Shown: piece by piece, positions 11,325-21,894 of the stretch | How positions within the stretch are numbered: position 1 is the first letter of the stretch | Layout: each line of letters starts with the position of its first letter | Origin: Zychaea mexicana | Taxonomy: Eukaryota > Mucoromycota > Mucoromycetes > Mucorales > Lichtheimiaceae | Direction of reading: 5' to 3' | Length of the DNA: 64,000 nucleotides | Assembly (NCBI RefSeq): GCF_025766255.1 | Contig: NW_026516816.1 | Span: 29,039-93,038 of the forward strand | The notes under the pieces: model-generated | The model's input: the letters and a program-made list of their open reading frames with translations, nothing else | Databases searched by the model: none | What the model was told of the DNA's origin: nothing | Translations under genes and position numbers: made by a program

Positions 11325-12228
11325 CTATGATAGTACTACTGCGTCATGAAAAAGATGGGGATGATTGCGTGGATGCTGGTAATTGTGAGGTACACCTGGT
11401 GGTGTAGATGCTTCTGGGATGGTAACGTAAGTGCGTTTGGGTTTCGGAGGTGGCGTGAGTGCCTTTGATGTTATTATAAAAGCAACAAAACAACACAATT
11501 TGTGTATGAGAGAGAGAAGACTTGCCGTTGGAAGATGTGATATATTTTGAAAAAAAAAAAAGTCAAATACATACCAAGAAGCAGACTTCGAGATCCTCCT
11601 TGTTCACCAGGCCCCATTTGTTATCGTCTTCTTCGAGCGCAAGTTGATAGGCTAGGGCTGCATTTACAGCCCATGCTGAGGGATCGTTTATACTGTCTCG
11701 TTGCTGTTGTTGGTTTTGCAAACAAATACCACGAATCAACCGTTCGGCCTCTTGCATTCTGTTTTCCCAAGCGGACGATGTCTTGAAATGTGTAAAGTCA
11801 ATATCCCGGCCACGGAAGAGTGGACGACGTCGCTGTTGCTGTTTTTCGTTGAAACTTGTTACCGCTACCGGCGGTTGTGCTGATGTTGTGTTCCAAAAGA
11901 GCTCATAGGCCATGGTGGAGATATTGTTCACGATCAATGAGGTAAGAGACCAACATCCTTTGGTTGGTCGCTCGTCACGCGCTTGTTCTTGTTCTTGTTT
12001 TTTTTGTGCTACCTGGTCCCGCTGGTACGGATCATAGCAGGGGCCGAAAATTTGTCGCTTCATGGTGCCAAAGATGCCGAGCAGCCCCATCAGACCACTA
12101 GGTTGACTAGGTCGTGTTTCGACCGCTGTCGCCATCGTTGTCGTCTCACTATCACTAGTCGCTTGCTGTTGGTTCTGAGCCTTGCCGCCGATGGCCACGA
12201 AAACCTTGCCAAGGAGATATTTCCACAT
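11325..12228 (-). CDS. Hypothetical protein, unknown family
   Basis: Two exons: 12228-11575 and 11462-11325. The 112-nt intron has GTATGT/AAAG ends and phase 0. Together they give about 263 residues from an ATG start (MWKYLLGKVFVAIGGKAQ). The N terminus is hydrophobic and could be a short membrane or targeting segment. The middle is Gln/Arg-rich with charged helices. The segment SAWAVNAALAYQLALEEDDN could form an amphipathic helix. The second exon is Pro/His-rich (TPPPKPKRTY, QHPRNHPHLFHD). I do not recognise a domain. The spliced phase and sensible composition across the junction support a real gene. Confidence 0.6.
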
Positions 12229-13958
12229 TTTTTGTGCTGGTATTTTTGCAAGAAGTTATAGAGAAAGAGATATTGGGTACAAGTGTGCGTAATGTGTTGC
12301 TCAAAGCACTGTTTGGATATTGAGATCAAGAGGTAGTAGTAGAGTAAAACAAGGGTTGAAAGTGGAAGATGAAGGAAAGAGAGATGAGAAGATTGAGGGA
12401 AGACGCACAGCTTTGATTGATTTTTATAATGTGACAGAGGCACTGAAGTGCATGTCACAGCTTTGATTGATGAAAACGTTCCATCTCCTGTCCGCTCTTT
12501 TTTTTAGGTCTGTATTCTATCACACATACACACAATCACCATTCTCCAAAACAGCAGAAAACCCATGCATTGCCCTTTCTCCTGCTGATTAAACGCTTTC
12601 CTTCCATAGCCTCTTCACTACTGCCTTCTTTTGTGTATGTACGCTTTCAATACGACTTCTTATTCGCTCTATGTTCTCTTGGGCTGTATCGTGTAGTAGT
12701 AGCAGTCATACCCACCTGTTTCCTTGGTTCAGACGTGTACGCAGCCCGAGTTAAAAATAATAAGCAAACATTCCGAAGCCGTAACCTGCTAAGCACAGCC
12801 TCCTCAACAGACTCGTAGGTCCGTGATTACATCATTGTTGTGTTCTTGTAGCTATTTGTCACAATAACACTTACTCTATCACCCACCATATGACTTGAAT
12901 GCTATGCCGGTAGTCGTATATCAATCATCATGAGTTTTGCCTGGTTATCGTTTTGAATGATTAATGTCAAGACACATCGCGGAAGCTTTCAAAGCGTCAT
13001 ACAGATGTAATTCTTTCACTCTATCATCTACAATAGGACTTGAATGTTATGCCGGTAGTCGTATAGCACTCATCACGAGTTTTGCTTGGATATGCTTGGA
13101 TATCGTTTTGGATGATTAATGTCAAAACACATCGCAGAAGCTTTCAAAGCGTCATACAGATGCATAAATCTTTCATTGTTCTGTCGTGATTTTCATGTGT
13201 CCTTCTTTCCAGCGATGAGTTATTCGTTTCAGTTCAATAATGTATATACGCCCCGGTGATGCAACGGAGAGACATGAGGATGTAGATTGAAACACCCTGC
13301 TGCTGCTACGACAATGGCCAATAAGGATGGTGGACACCTTTACATGTTCACTAAAACCTTGGGTTACACAAGGTTTAAAAAAGACATAGTTAAGCTATTT
13401 TACTTCATGGCGAACTGCCTGCGCGACTGTACAGCGAAAATATATAAAGTTCCGGATACCTGGGTTGTCTTTGACCCGTCCATATGATATGTGTACTACA
13501 GAAAATATTAGGCTGAGGGAGCACAGGAATAAATAACATTAAACTTATTAAATATCAAATATATAAATCGTCATGACGATCGGTGGCGAGAGCGGAGGGT
13601 ATCGAACGAGTTCAAGCATATAATGGCCAGAACACTGTTTTTTGTTTTTCTCGACCGAGGCTAACTATATTAGAAAAGAAAAGAAGCGTCGTCAAACTGC
13701 GTTCATGATTTCGTATAAGGAGGTTAATGCACATGCGGCAAACTTTGTTAACGAACCTTGCGATGATGTGGTTTCTGCTCGGTTTGTGAGTGTACAGCAG
13801 TGTGTGTGTAAGCACTTCCCTTTGCATGAATTCTAGTAGAGCTAACAGCATGTCACAACCCTCGTCAAAAGCAATAAGTGCGAACATCTCTTTATTTGAA
13901 GTAAGATTTATCTATAACTCCTTGATTTTCTATATCACCCTATGCTGTTTGCCATGAG
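12229..13958. other. Intergenic region with a tandem duplication
   Basis: Upstream region of the 11325-12228 gene followed by AT-rich DNA. Apart from the ~130-bp duplication listed separately, no gene is supported. Short ORFs at 12570, 13287 and 13642 lack recognisable content. Confidence 0.45.
12876..13165. repeat. Two-copy direct tandem repeat, unit about 135-150 bp
   Basis: Two adjacent copies share the blocks GACTTGAATG(C/T)TATGCCGG, TAGTCGTAT, ATGATTAATGTCAA, ACACATCGC(G/A)GAAGC and TTTCAAAGCGTCATACAGAT, in the same order. The second copy also carries a short internal duplication of GGATATGCTT. Confidence 0.85.
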
Positions 13959-14290
13959 TGTAACAGTGTCGGCCCAGATACTTACAATCGGGAACGTGAA
14001 TGGGTAGACAGTGTGGATCAATGAATAAGGTGAGACTCGGATATATCAAAGGATAAAACGATGGGGATCCATACAACTCAGGATCCCGTCTTTATATATA
14101 CGTCGAGTAATAGGGGGCTAGCTATCGTCTAAGTATTGATCTACATCATAACTTCTATCTAGAATATCCACGCCTAGTACTCCATATTCAACCATGCGGT
14201 TGACCGCAAGTCATCCTATCCTCTGAACCATGCGTTGTCGATCGTCAACCATGCAGGTTGGATATCGTCGTAACGGTATGCACCGTTACA
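13959..14290 (+). mobile_element. LTR-like dispersed repeat, copy 2 (full-length, solo)
   Basis: About 332 bp, starting TGTAACAGTG and ending CACCGTTACA. The ends form a 10-bp terminal inverted repeat with one mismatch. It carries an internal TATATATA box (about 14094) and two short hairpins (AACCATGCGGTT, CAACCATGCAGGTTG). No matching 5-bp target duplication is visible, and no gag/pol lies next to it. TG...CA ends, length and a TATA motif suit a solo LTR. A small non-autonomous inverted-repeat element is the alternative. Confidence 0.7.
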
Positions 14291-16358
14291 ATAGGCATCT
14301 AGAAGCCATCGGTTCCAAACGTGAAGGGCAAAGGCTTCAGACCAAAGGACAGCGTCTCGACGTGTACACTAATATTAGTCCACACCTTCATAACAGACAC
14401 GTTGCAGCTGAACTCTCAAACCTCAGCTCCAACAGCGACTCATTTAAGCTGACAGGCGGCTCTCTGTTTTCAAATTTGAAGCTTCCAGAACCGTTTACAT
14501 CATGCACGAACAAGTAAAAGAAAAATTTCTCAGTTGTAAACTCAAGAGAAGAAGGGAACGCAGAAAAAGGGTAATTTTTCAAAAGTCGCAATGTATGATA
14601 TATCATAAAAAGCATGATGATACCATCTAACTTATTCTCTTCCAACTTATAGTTGAAAGCGAATGCGAAGGTTCGTGAAGCCAAAAAAAGAAGTGAAAGA
14701 ACCCCATTTATTGCGGTATACATCGCTGCCGATGTTCTTAAGCGTCAAAGAATGGATAGCATCTATATGATGCGGAGCGGAGGAGAACGCTCCCGGCAGG
14801 CGCATTGGGCGGCAACCACAGTTGTTACTTTAAAACGAAATTCGGTCAAGTCAAACATCCCGCTTCGCTATTCATCTCTATCACTGCTCCCAGCAACAAA
14901 GTTTAATTAAAGGCAAAAAAAAGCGAAGAGCAACATGCCACGGTGCATCGACGTGCCTCAATCCGAACTGTCCTGCCGTGATAAAGAGCTGGTTAGACAT
15001 CCATGAAAACAGATATTCAGTTGACGCAACAGCAATCGGTATTGCTGCTGTAGCCACACTTTTTTTCCATGATAAAAAACGTTTTCATGCTTTAATCCAT
15101 CATCACAATCGAGTAATAATAAACACTGTAGCCGCCAGTTTCCAACTCGATTACTAAACTGGTCGCTTGCTTTCGCCATTTTCCCATATGTATGGTACGT
15201 ATAATACCTCTCGAAGATAGTCTTTTGGTGGTGGCAACTATATAACTGCTGTTATGCGATGCTTCATCTCCAAGTGCTGAACAGGAATCCACTGTCCGCA
15301 ATCCTCTCAGCTATACCATGAGCGTCGAAATTGTTCATTGAGTTACAAAGCCCCCAGTAACAACTCATTTATTGCAGCAGATACAACTGGAATTCAATGA
15401 CATGAGTGCTAGTTTTCAACGCAGTTTGGTTTAACTTGTAGTGATAGATGCTTGACTTTATAGTATAGCAAGCAAATAATAAAATTGACAAGTATCTTTG
15501 TTTGTTTTCAACTATACAGGCACATTCACGTATGATGTATTCTCAAATGTGATGGCGGGTGAAACATTGGACCCTGTAATCTACAAGATCCTTTTGCTTC
15601 TGACAACAGCTAAAACTTCGATCAGATTAAGCATTTACGTAACAACAAGACAATGACTCACCGTGATTGATACCAGCATTACTCGTTTGTTATGATGCTT
15701 TATTGTTCTTACTCTTATTTTTCCCCTGCACAACAATGAATTTATCAAGATACTGTACATTCAAAATTATCGCTATGAGCAAGGTTTAGATCATCGATGC
15801 AACATCGGATTGACGACACAGTACTTTTTATTGCACTCACCGCGTAAGTTGTCTATCAACGATTTTGATCTACACATAGGGGATATTACAGAGCTTACTA
15901 CAACGATGATTAATTTTAGTAGCTTAGTTATTATATCAGAGAGAGGGTCTAGAAACAATAAGAAGGGCTACTATATCTAAATAAATGCCAATAAAGATGT
16001 TTCACTATGTGTACAAAATAGTGTTATGTGTTTATGCAGAAAATGCTCAGAAAGTTAAAGTGGTGTGTTTGTTCTTGCGTGCACCAAGCAAGAAGAGATT
16101 TTCCCAGTAAGATGCACCCCTCGTAGAGAGAAGAAGAAAAGGTAATCAGGAACAGGTCAGAATCAAGAAGTGCTTGTTGTCAATGCAGAAAGAAGATAGA
16201 GACAACCATTCTTTTTTTAAAAAAAAGGTATATAAAGGAACCGTTTTCAAACTGTTAATCATCCTCCATCACAACACAACAACAGCTCAAGCCAGAAAGA
16301 GCTCTTTTTCTCTCGCTCCAATCATCGCGACAACAAACGAATCCAACAACGACCCACA
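14291..16358. other. Region with possible decayed element sequence
   Basis: No intact gene. A plus-strand frame at about 14932-15156 reads ...CHGASTCLNPNCPAVIKSWL..., a C-x-G-x4-C-x4-C arrangement that vaguely recalls zinc-binding ends of MULE-type transposases, followed by a stop. A TATA-like element for the following microprotein gene is near 16229. The rest is unassigned. Confidence 0.3.
16229..16240 (+). promoter_or_regulatory. TATA-like element upstream of zinc-knuckle microgene
   Basis: Sequence TATATAAAGG about 130 bp before the ATG at 16359, followed by a pyrimidine- and CAA-rich leader typical of fungal 5' UTRs. Confidence 0.4.
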
Positions 16359-16553
16359 ATGCCTTGTATGTTCTGCGGTAAAAAGACCCATTCCTACTCG
16401 TAAGCACCATTGTCTTTCCTTCACTTACAACATCAATTGCTTACGGTGGAACTTGAGGCTGGCTCACGCTAACACTATCCATCATCTATCAATCATTACT
16501 CTTCAAATAGCGGTTGCCCTTATGTCTACCGCCCTCCAGGAGGACGAAAGTAG
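16359..16553 (+). CDS. Spliced CCHC zinc-knuckle microprotein candidate (27 aa)
   Basis: Exon 1 is 16359-16399 (ATG in ACACAATGCC context) and exon 2 is 16511-16553. They flank a 111-nt intron beginning GTAAGC and ending AATAG. Joined in phase, they encode 27 residues that begin MPCMFCGKKTHSYSGCPY and end with a basic Arg/Gly/Lys tail. Residues 3-16 fit C-x2-C-x4-H-x4-C exactly, the zinc-knuckle spacing of Gag and CNBP-type RNA-binding proteins. The knuckle is completed only by splicing: exon 1 holds CCH and exon 2 supplies the last Cys. An upstream TATA box and leader support expression. Alternatives: a chance ORF, or the first exons of a longer protein if another acceptor is used. I know of no described family of this size. 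Confidence 0.5.
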
Positions 16554-17347
16554 ATGGTACGACCGGCCAGACCTGCCTTCAAGCAGAACAAGAAATTTGC
16601 TTCTCCTAGCCCATGTCAATGTCTACCGCCAACTTTAAAGAAATGATTCATTGATGCCCATCTACCTATAATCACTCTTTATGTGGTTGACTATTAGTAC
16701 CCTTCCAACAAAAACAAAAACATCTTCCGTTTGTCACAATAAACACCTTTTCCATTGGATCATTGAATATCAATATGTCCCATCAAAACTATTTCGTAGC
16801 GTTCAGCGACAAGGTATTTCTTGGTTATGGTTCTTTTAACATTCTCGAACATCTTTGATCGATTTCTGAAACAGCCGACACACATACGACTTTGATTGTT
16901 TCAGCCGTTTCGGCTGTACTTGGTCACAGTATGATAATGATCAGCTTCTTGTAATGATGATGCGTATCCTGGTGAATATTGATTGACGTAGCTTGACGAT
17001 GATTATAATGGTACAAGGCATTCTTGAAATATAAAAATGGTTTTGCTGCCGTTGTCATTACTCTATAGCAAGAATCTCATTGAATGCTGGTTGAGTGTAG
17101 AAAGCAGATACTATGGCTTCCCTTTATCTTGAATTATCCAAACAGATCAAGAAACCGCTCATATCGAACTTTCGCCAAACCAGCATAACAAAACGGCACG
17201 TCCTGTGCGTTCACCTATACTACAATTCATTATGTAGCATACTATCTGGCACCAGTCCAACAAATACAGCGAATGCACTTTCTGTGTACACACATATTTC
17301 ACCACATTAAAAAGAAACAATAAAGCTACTACAGTATCAAGAAGCGA
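16554..17347. other. Intergenic region
   Basis: 3' side of the microgene and of the TRIC-like gene. An ATG frame at 16776 (MSHQNYFVAFSDK) faintly recalls I9 protease-inhibitor N termini, but no continuing exon was found. Nothing else is seen. Confidence 0.35.
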
Positions 17348-18333
17348 CTATTTATCCTTTTTTTCCACTTCAGCTACTGGCTCAACTTTTCTTTGCTGCC
17401 AGCGATTTGCGTACGTTCGATAAATAAGACCACTGGATAAGACCACTGCACTCCAAGCTTGAGCTTCTGTCGAGCTCAACACGGGCAGGTCAAACCATTC
17501 ACATAAGGATGGCGTTGTTGCAGCAGTATAAAACACAGCTGTCATAAAGGATGCCTTCATATCCACTGAAGCGGTGTGTAAAAGACGTGGTGTTGAGAAT
17601 GACCATTGAGGACTCGACAGTCGGAAAGCATCTGTTATCAAGAATATTGAAAATAGTATGTGAGAAAGGCACAGGGCTAGCAGGTTATGAGAAAACAAAG
17701 CATCAACAAACCTGCCCATAGTCCACCACCGCATCCACACAGAGCTCCGCAAATGATCTTGGCTGCCCACTTGTCATCACCGAGCTCTTTGTTACTGGCT
17801 ACACTCATGATACCAGCATTAACTACTCCTGAGGTCCGCACGATGCCATCCGCAGCGGTAAACACTTGCTCCACCAATGGAATAGCAAACAGATATTGAA
17901 GGAATTGATAAAAGTAAGGATTCGAAAACATGAGCCAGTAAGTTGCCTGCGCAGTTTGGCAGTGATGACATGAAAAACCCTTTAGTACTTTCCTATCCTT
18001 TTTGTTTTCAAAGCGAATATCTGAAAGATACTTTACCCCGTATATACCCCAGAACCTGTTATTCTTTAGAATACCAAGAGGGTTGCCAAGCAACAAGGCT
18101 GAAGTCGATCCACCTCCAGCAGCCATGACAATGGTTGCAAGCAATCCCTGGCCCCAACCAATCTCGACATGACTTTGCTTGAGCGCAGTACGGTACGTAT
18201 AGTTGATCAAGATGGCATGCAGTAGTTCGAGAATTGGAATGCGGACGCCAAGTGCAGGTACTTCAATTGCTGTGTCGCTCAACCCAAAGACAACGCCCAC
18301 CAATTGACTCGTCAAAGTATTATTAGTCTCCAT
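17348..18333 (-). CDS. TRIC-like (trimeric intracellular cation channel) membrane protein
   Basis: Polytopic protein of about 271 residues in three exons: 18333-18037, 17946-17712 and 17631-17348. Splice phases are 0 and 1. The start is the ATG of METNNTLTSQ. Glycine-rich transmembrane motifs GWGQGLLATIVMAAGGGSTS (about residues 50-70) and KIICGALCGCGGGLWA, with an internal FAIPLVEQVF segment and about seven hydrophobic helices, match the layout of TRIC channels. Those channels carry K+ counter-current in ER/SR membranes during Ca2+ release. The C terminus is short and ends in Lys/Glu. The first intron (18036-17947) is exactly 90 nt and open in frame, so retention would add 30 residues to a loop. 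Family assignment rests on motif memory only. A different fungal membrane family is possible. Confidence 0.55.
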
Positions 18334-18468
18334 AATACTAACAAATGGAAAGAAAAAGGTAACCACGTATTACAGTTTGTGGACGCGTGATGACCCCGCG
18401 TGTCTTAGTGTACAATAGCGCATAAGTCCGCATTATTAACCACGATCGATTGCAGATGATCGCTTTGT
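18334..18468. other. Short spacer between two minus-strand genes
   Basis: The 135 bp between the alcohol dehydrogenase stop and the TRIC-like start must contain the dehydrogenase 3' end and the TRIC promoter, so the locus is compact. Confidence 0.6.
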
Positions 18469-20076
18469 TTATTCGTCTTTGTTACAAAGTATAAATCTAT
18501 ATCGTGCTTTACCGTCGCGCATGGCCTGTACTGCCTCAGGTGCTTTACTCATTGGATACTTTTGTATCCATGGCTTGACCCCCGTCTTGGCAGCGAAATC
18601 GAGCATGTCTCTAATTTCGTCCGGTGAACCGATAGCTGAACCTGTGATCGAAATCTGCTTGAGCACCAACAACATTGTTGGAATATCTGTCAAAGGCGCG
18701 TCAGGGGCGGCCACCATGATAAACACACCGTTTGCTCGGAGCAAACCGAGATACTTGGCCCAGTCAAAATTTCTGGCAAAGCTGGTACAGAGAATGTGGG
18801 TGAGCTTCCCCTTGTATTGCGCAAACTTGGCATCTTCATCGGCCGCGATAAAATCATCACAGCCCAGCTTTAAGGCGTCGTCACGCTTCCTGTTTGAGTG
18901 GGATAGGGCAATCACTTCTGCACCCATGGCTTTTGCCCATTGCGTCTATATTGTATAGTGGAAGCATTCCTTCAGTACATAGATACGCATAACAAACAGA
19001 TTAAATACTTACACCATAGTGACCCAGTCCACCTAACCACAATCGAGTTATTACTTTGTATAAGAAAACCGACAGATAAGAAAATGCATGTAAACTCACC
19101 GATACCGATCACACCAACTCTGGAACCCTTGGTCACACCGTGACGCTTCAAGGGTGCATAGGTCGTAATGCCAGCACAGAAAAAGGTAGCAGCAATTTCG
19201 TTCGGCATGTTATCAGGCACTTTGAACACAAAATGATGGTGACCGCTCCATTTGTCCGCATAACCTTAAAGAAACTCGAAGCGTGAATTTATAAACAATA
19301 TCACAGTGTTGAGTCGTTGTGTACAACAATTAAGATAAACAATTTAGACCATTTCCTCTCAACTTACCACCAAACGTTTTGTCACCGTTTGGCCAACGAC
19401 CATTGTACGTTGGAATCACGCCTTTCTCACAAGTATTTTCCTCGTGGTCGTTGCAGAAATCACAGTTCAAGCATGAGCCGCATTGAGCACCCACGCCAGC
19501 TCGATCTCCTACTTTCACGTTCTTTACATTTTTCCCGACCTAGATGAACCGGATAGGGTATGAAATTTGTGTATGCTGGCAACTAATACCCTTGCAATTA
19601 TCAAGAGAAAAAAAACCCACCTTTGTCACTACACCGGTGATTTCGTGACCAACAATGCAAGGGTAGCTATATGTTTAATTGAAGGTTAGTTTGTAAGCGA
19701 CTCGATGAGGTCTTTGATACATGAAAATTTGAACACGTGACAGATATGTATACAATCATTGTGTTAAATTGTACTCACTCTGTTGCTCCCCATCCCGAGT
19801 CCAAGGTGAATAAATCAGAGGCACAAATACCACAATGAGTGATATCCATTTCTACCGTGTCATCGTCAAATTGCTTGCGTGGTAGGTCAGTCAGCTCCAA
19901 CGGTTTGCCTTGTTTTCATGATAGATTTCAAGGTTTGTTGTTGTCGTCGTCGTTGTTGAGATAGAGGATATTGTTAGTTAATTGGTTAATAATAGTGATG
20001 GTATTGGGTTTATTACCGCCTATTACAAACCTTTTCCAAAGCAAGTCCAGCCCTTAATCTTTTCTTGTGATGCCAT
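18469..20076 (-). CDS. Zinc-dependent NADP(H) alcohol dehydrogenase, cinnamyl-alcohol-dehydrogenase/ADH6 type
   Basis: Medium-chain dehydrogenase of about 351 residues, expected to reduce aldehydes with NADPH in the cytosol. Seven exons: 20076-20031, 19908-19779, 19666-19621, 19539-19368, 19264-19100, 19032-19013 and 18945-18469. The start MASQEKIKGW is the first ATG. Catalytic zinc ligands are in THCGICASD and the GHEITGVV block. The structural zinc is held by CGSCLNCDFCNDHEENTC. The cofactor fold shows GVIGIGGLGHYG, and the substrate and coil region ends TGSAIGSPDEIRDMLDFA. All key residues are present. The sixth exon is a 20-nt microexon encoding the end of the glycine motif, so accurate splicing is essential. 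A shared expression unit with the TRIC-like gene is not implied. Confidence 0.93.
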
Positions 20077-21894
20077 TTCTCTTTAAAATGATATGAATTG
20101 AAAATAACTTTCTTTTTTTTGACCATCTTTTATGTTTCTCCAATACATGGGTTCACAAGTAGCATAAACGCTGTAAATGTTTGTTTCACCGTCTTCTTCC
20201 CTGTCTAGCTTACATAATGGACACCAAGAAGAAATGGAATTAAGAATTGCCTTCATATAATAAATATTTCGCTTTAAGACAACTGGACATTGTATCCAGC
20301 AATGTAAAGCTCGTTTAGAAAGGGCAGTAGCTTCTTATACTTAGTGCAGCATTCTGGGAAAGGACATCCGTTTGTATATAACAGTTTCCTTGATCTTTAC
20401 CTTTTCTCGACCCTTCTTCCTTAACACTCGTTCTCTAAACATCACAATTGCCAATATAATCTCACACCAACAAGTTGCTGAAGAAGGCGTTGACATTAGA
20501 GCAATTGCCGTCAGACGAAGCACTGGAGGATCGTCTAGCAGTGGTACAGTAGCAGGAGGAGTAGAGTAACCTACCGGCGAACTTCGGTACATATTTTAAA
20601 GAGCATCATCCTCACTTTGTGAACAGTCCCGGTTTTTTTAGCAGTCTGCAGGAGATAGCAATTTATTGCACTATTAGGCAAGAGACGCCTTACACATAAT
20701 CGAATAGACATAATAGTCATTGGATAGGCTACGTGCTAGCAGCATATAAGCACGCTATATTAAGAACACAGGCCTCCGAGTGCTCGACATTGTCTTTGCA
20801 CTTACCAACAACAGGAGACTTGGAAAGATTATATGTACTGCTTCCGGTATATTCTTGAATTTTGAGTTAACCTGTCCGCATGCCTTTATTTCCATAGACT
20901 TTCCTGAAACGGCTCTAATATTACGTGTACTTGAGGACGTTTAGATTTCCCTGAACACACTAAAAGCTACTACTACTAGAATAATAACACCACCACAATT
21001 ATTAGCTCTTAGCAACGAGCTCAAGATATTCGTCATCTTGCGCTGAAGTATCTCAATATCAGTGAGGATTTCTGACCTTACACTTGTCAATAATGCGCTT
21101 CTTACGGATATGCTACGGTCAATTACAATACACAGTGGAAATTATTCGTAGCACAATACTGTCCAAATCCATACCAAGAGTCGACTTCCGCTCTGCTGAA
21201 GAGCCTTTCCTTACATCTTATTAGTAGCATGCTTCTATATCATAAAAAATAAAAAACAACTTCTTCACTTCTGTTACTGTACAATGATGCGTACTACTTT
21301 TTTTTAAAGAAAAACCATCATAGTCTACGTGGAAATGATGCTTAAAGATGTTCAAAAGAGCTCCGAAGATAAAGTCATTCTGTATATGCTCCAAGTTAAT
21401 AATTTCCAGATAATGTCATGACGATTGGATATACCGGGCATTCATGATTTAACTGACTTCATTATAAAGAAAGTAGCCTTAGCAAGGTGGATTTATTGTA
21501 TACATTTCTCTTATATTAGGGTGTTGATCGCTTAGTAGAGCCCAAAACCAATGTCGAGAGCGATGAAGTCATCTATAGCCAGTAATGTATGACACTATTT
21601 ACGTGTAATCCAGCTTCTACTGTTAACCATTACAGCTCTATCATTTCTTCGCAGCAGCAGTGATATTAGATACCGGATGATTCAAGCCTCGTGTGATGAA
21701 GTAATATCTATGTCAGTTCATTACTCACTATTGCTACCATGGTCTAATCAGGTAATCAATGCCAAAAGACCGGAGTGAGTCAGAAAATCCCGGTCTGTCT
21801 ATATATTTTTTTCGGGTTTTACTACCCGAAAAGTTTTGACACATATATTCTCTTTCCCCCTTTTTTAGCCCAACTAAAAAGAAAAAACTCCACC
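20077..21894. other. Long divergent intergenic region
   Basis: About 1.8 kb between divergent alcohol dehydrogenase and HisRS genes. A plus-strand frame at 20372-20569 (65 codons, ending in a Gly/Ser run) is not recognised. Two short T/A tracts are present. No repeat or RNA gene is seen. Confidence 0.45.

Noticed and set aside
16776..16860. Possible protease-inhibitor I9-like start (MSHQNYFVAFSDK)
   Set aside because: Only about 13 residues resemble the family, and no downstream exon continues the fold.
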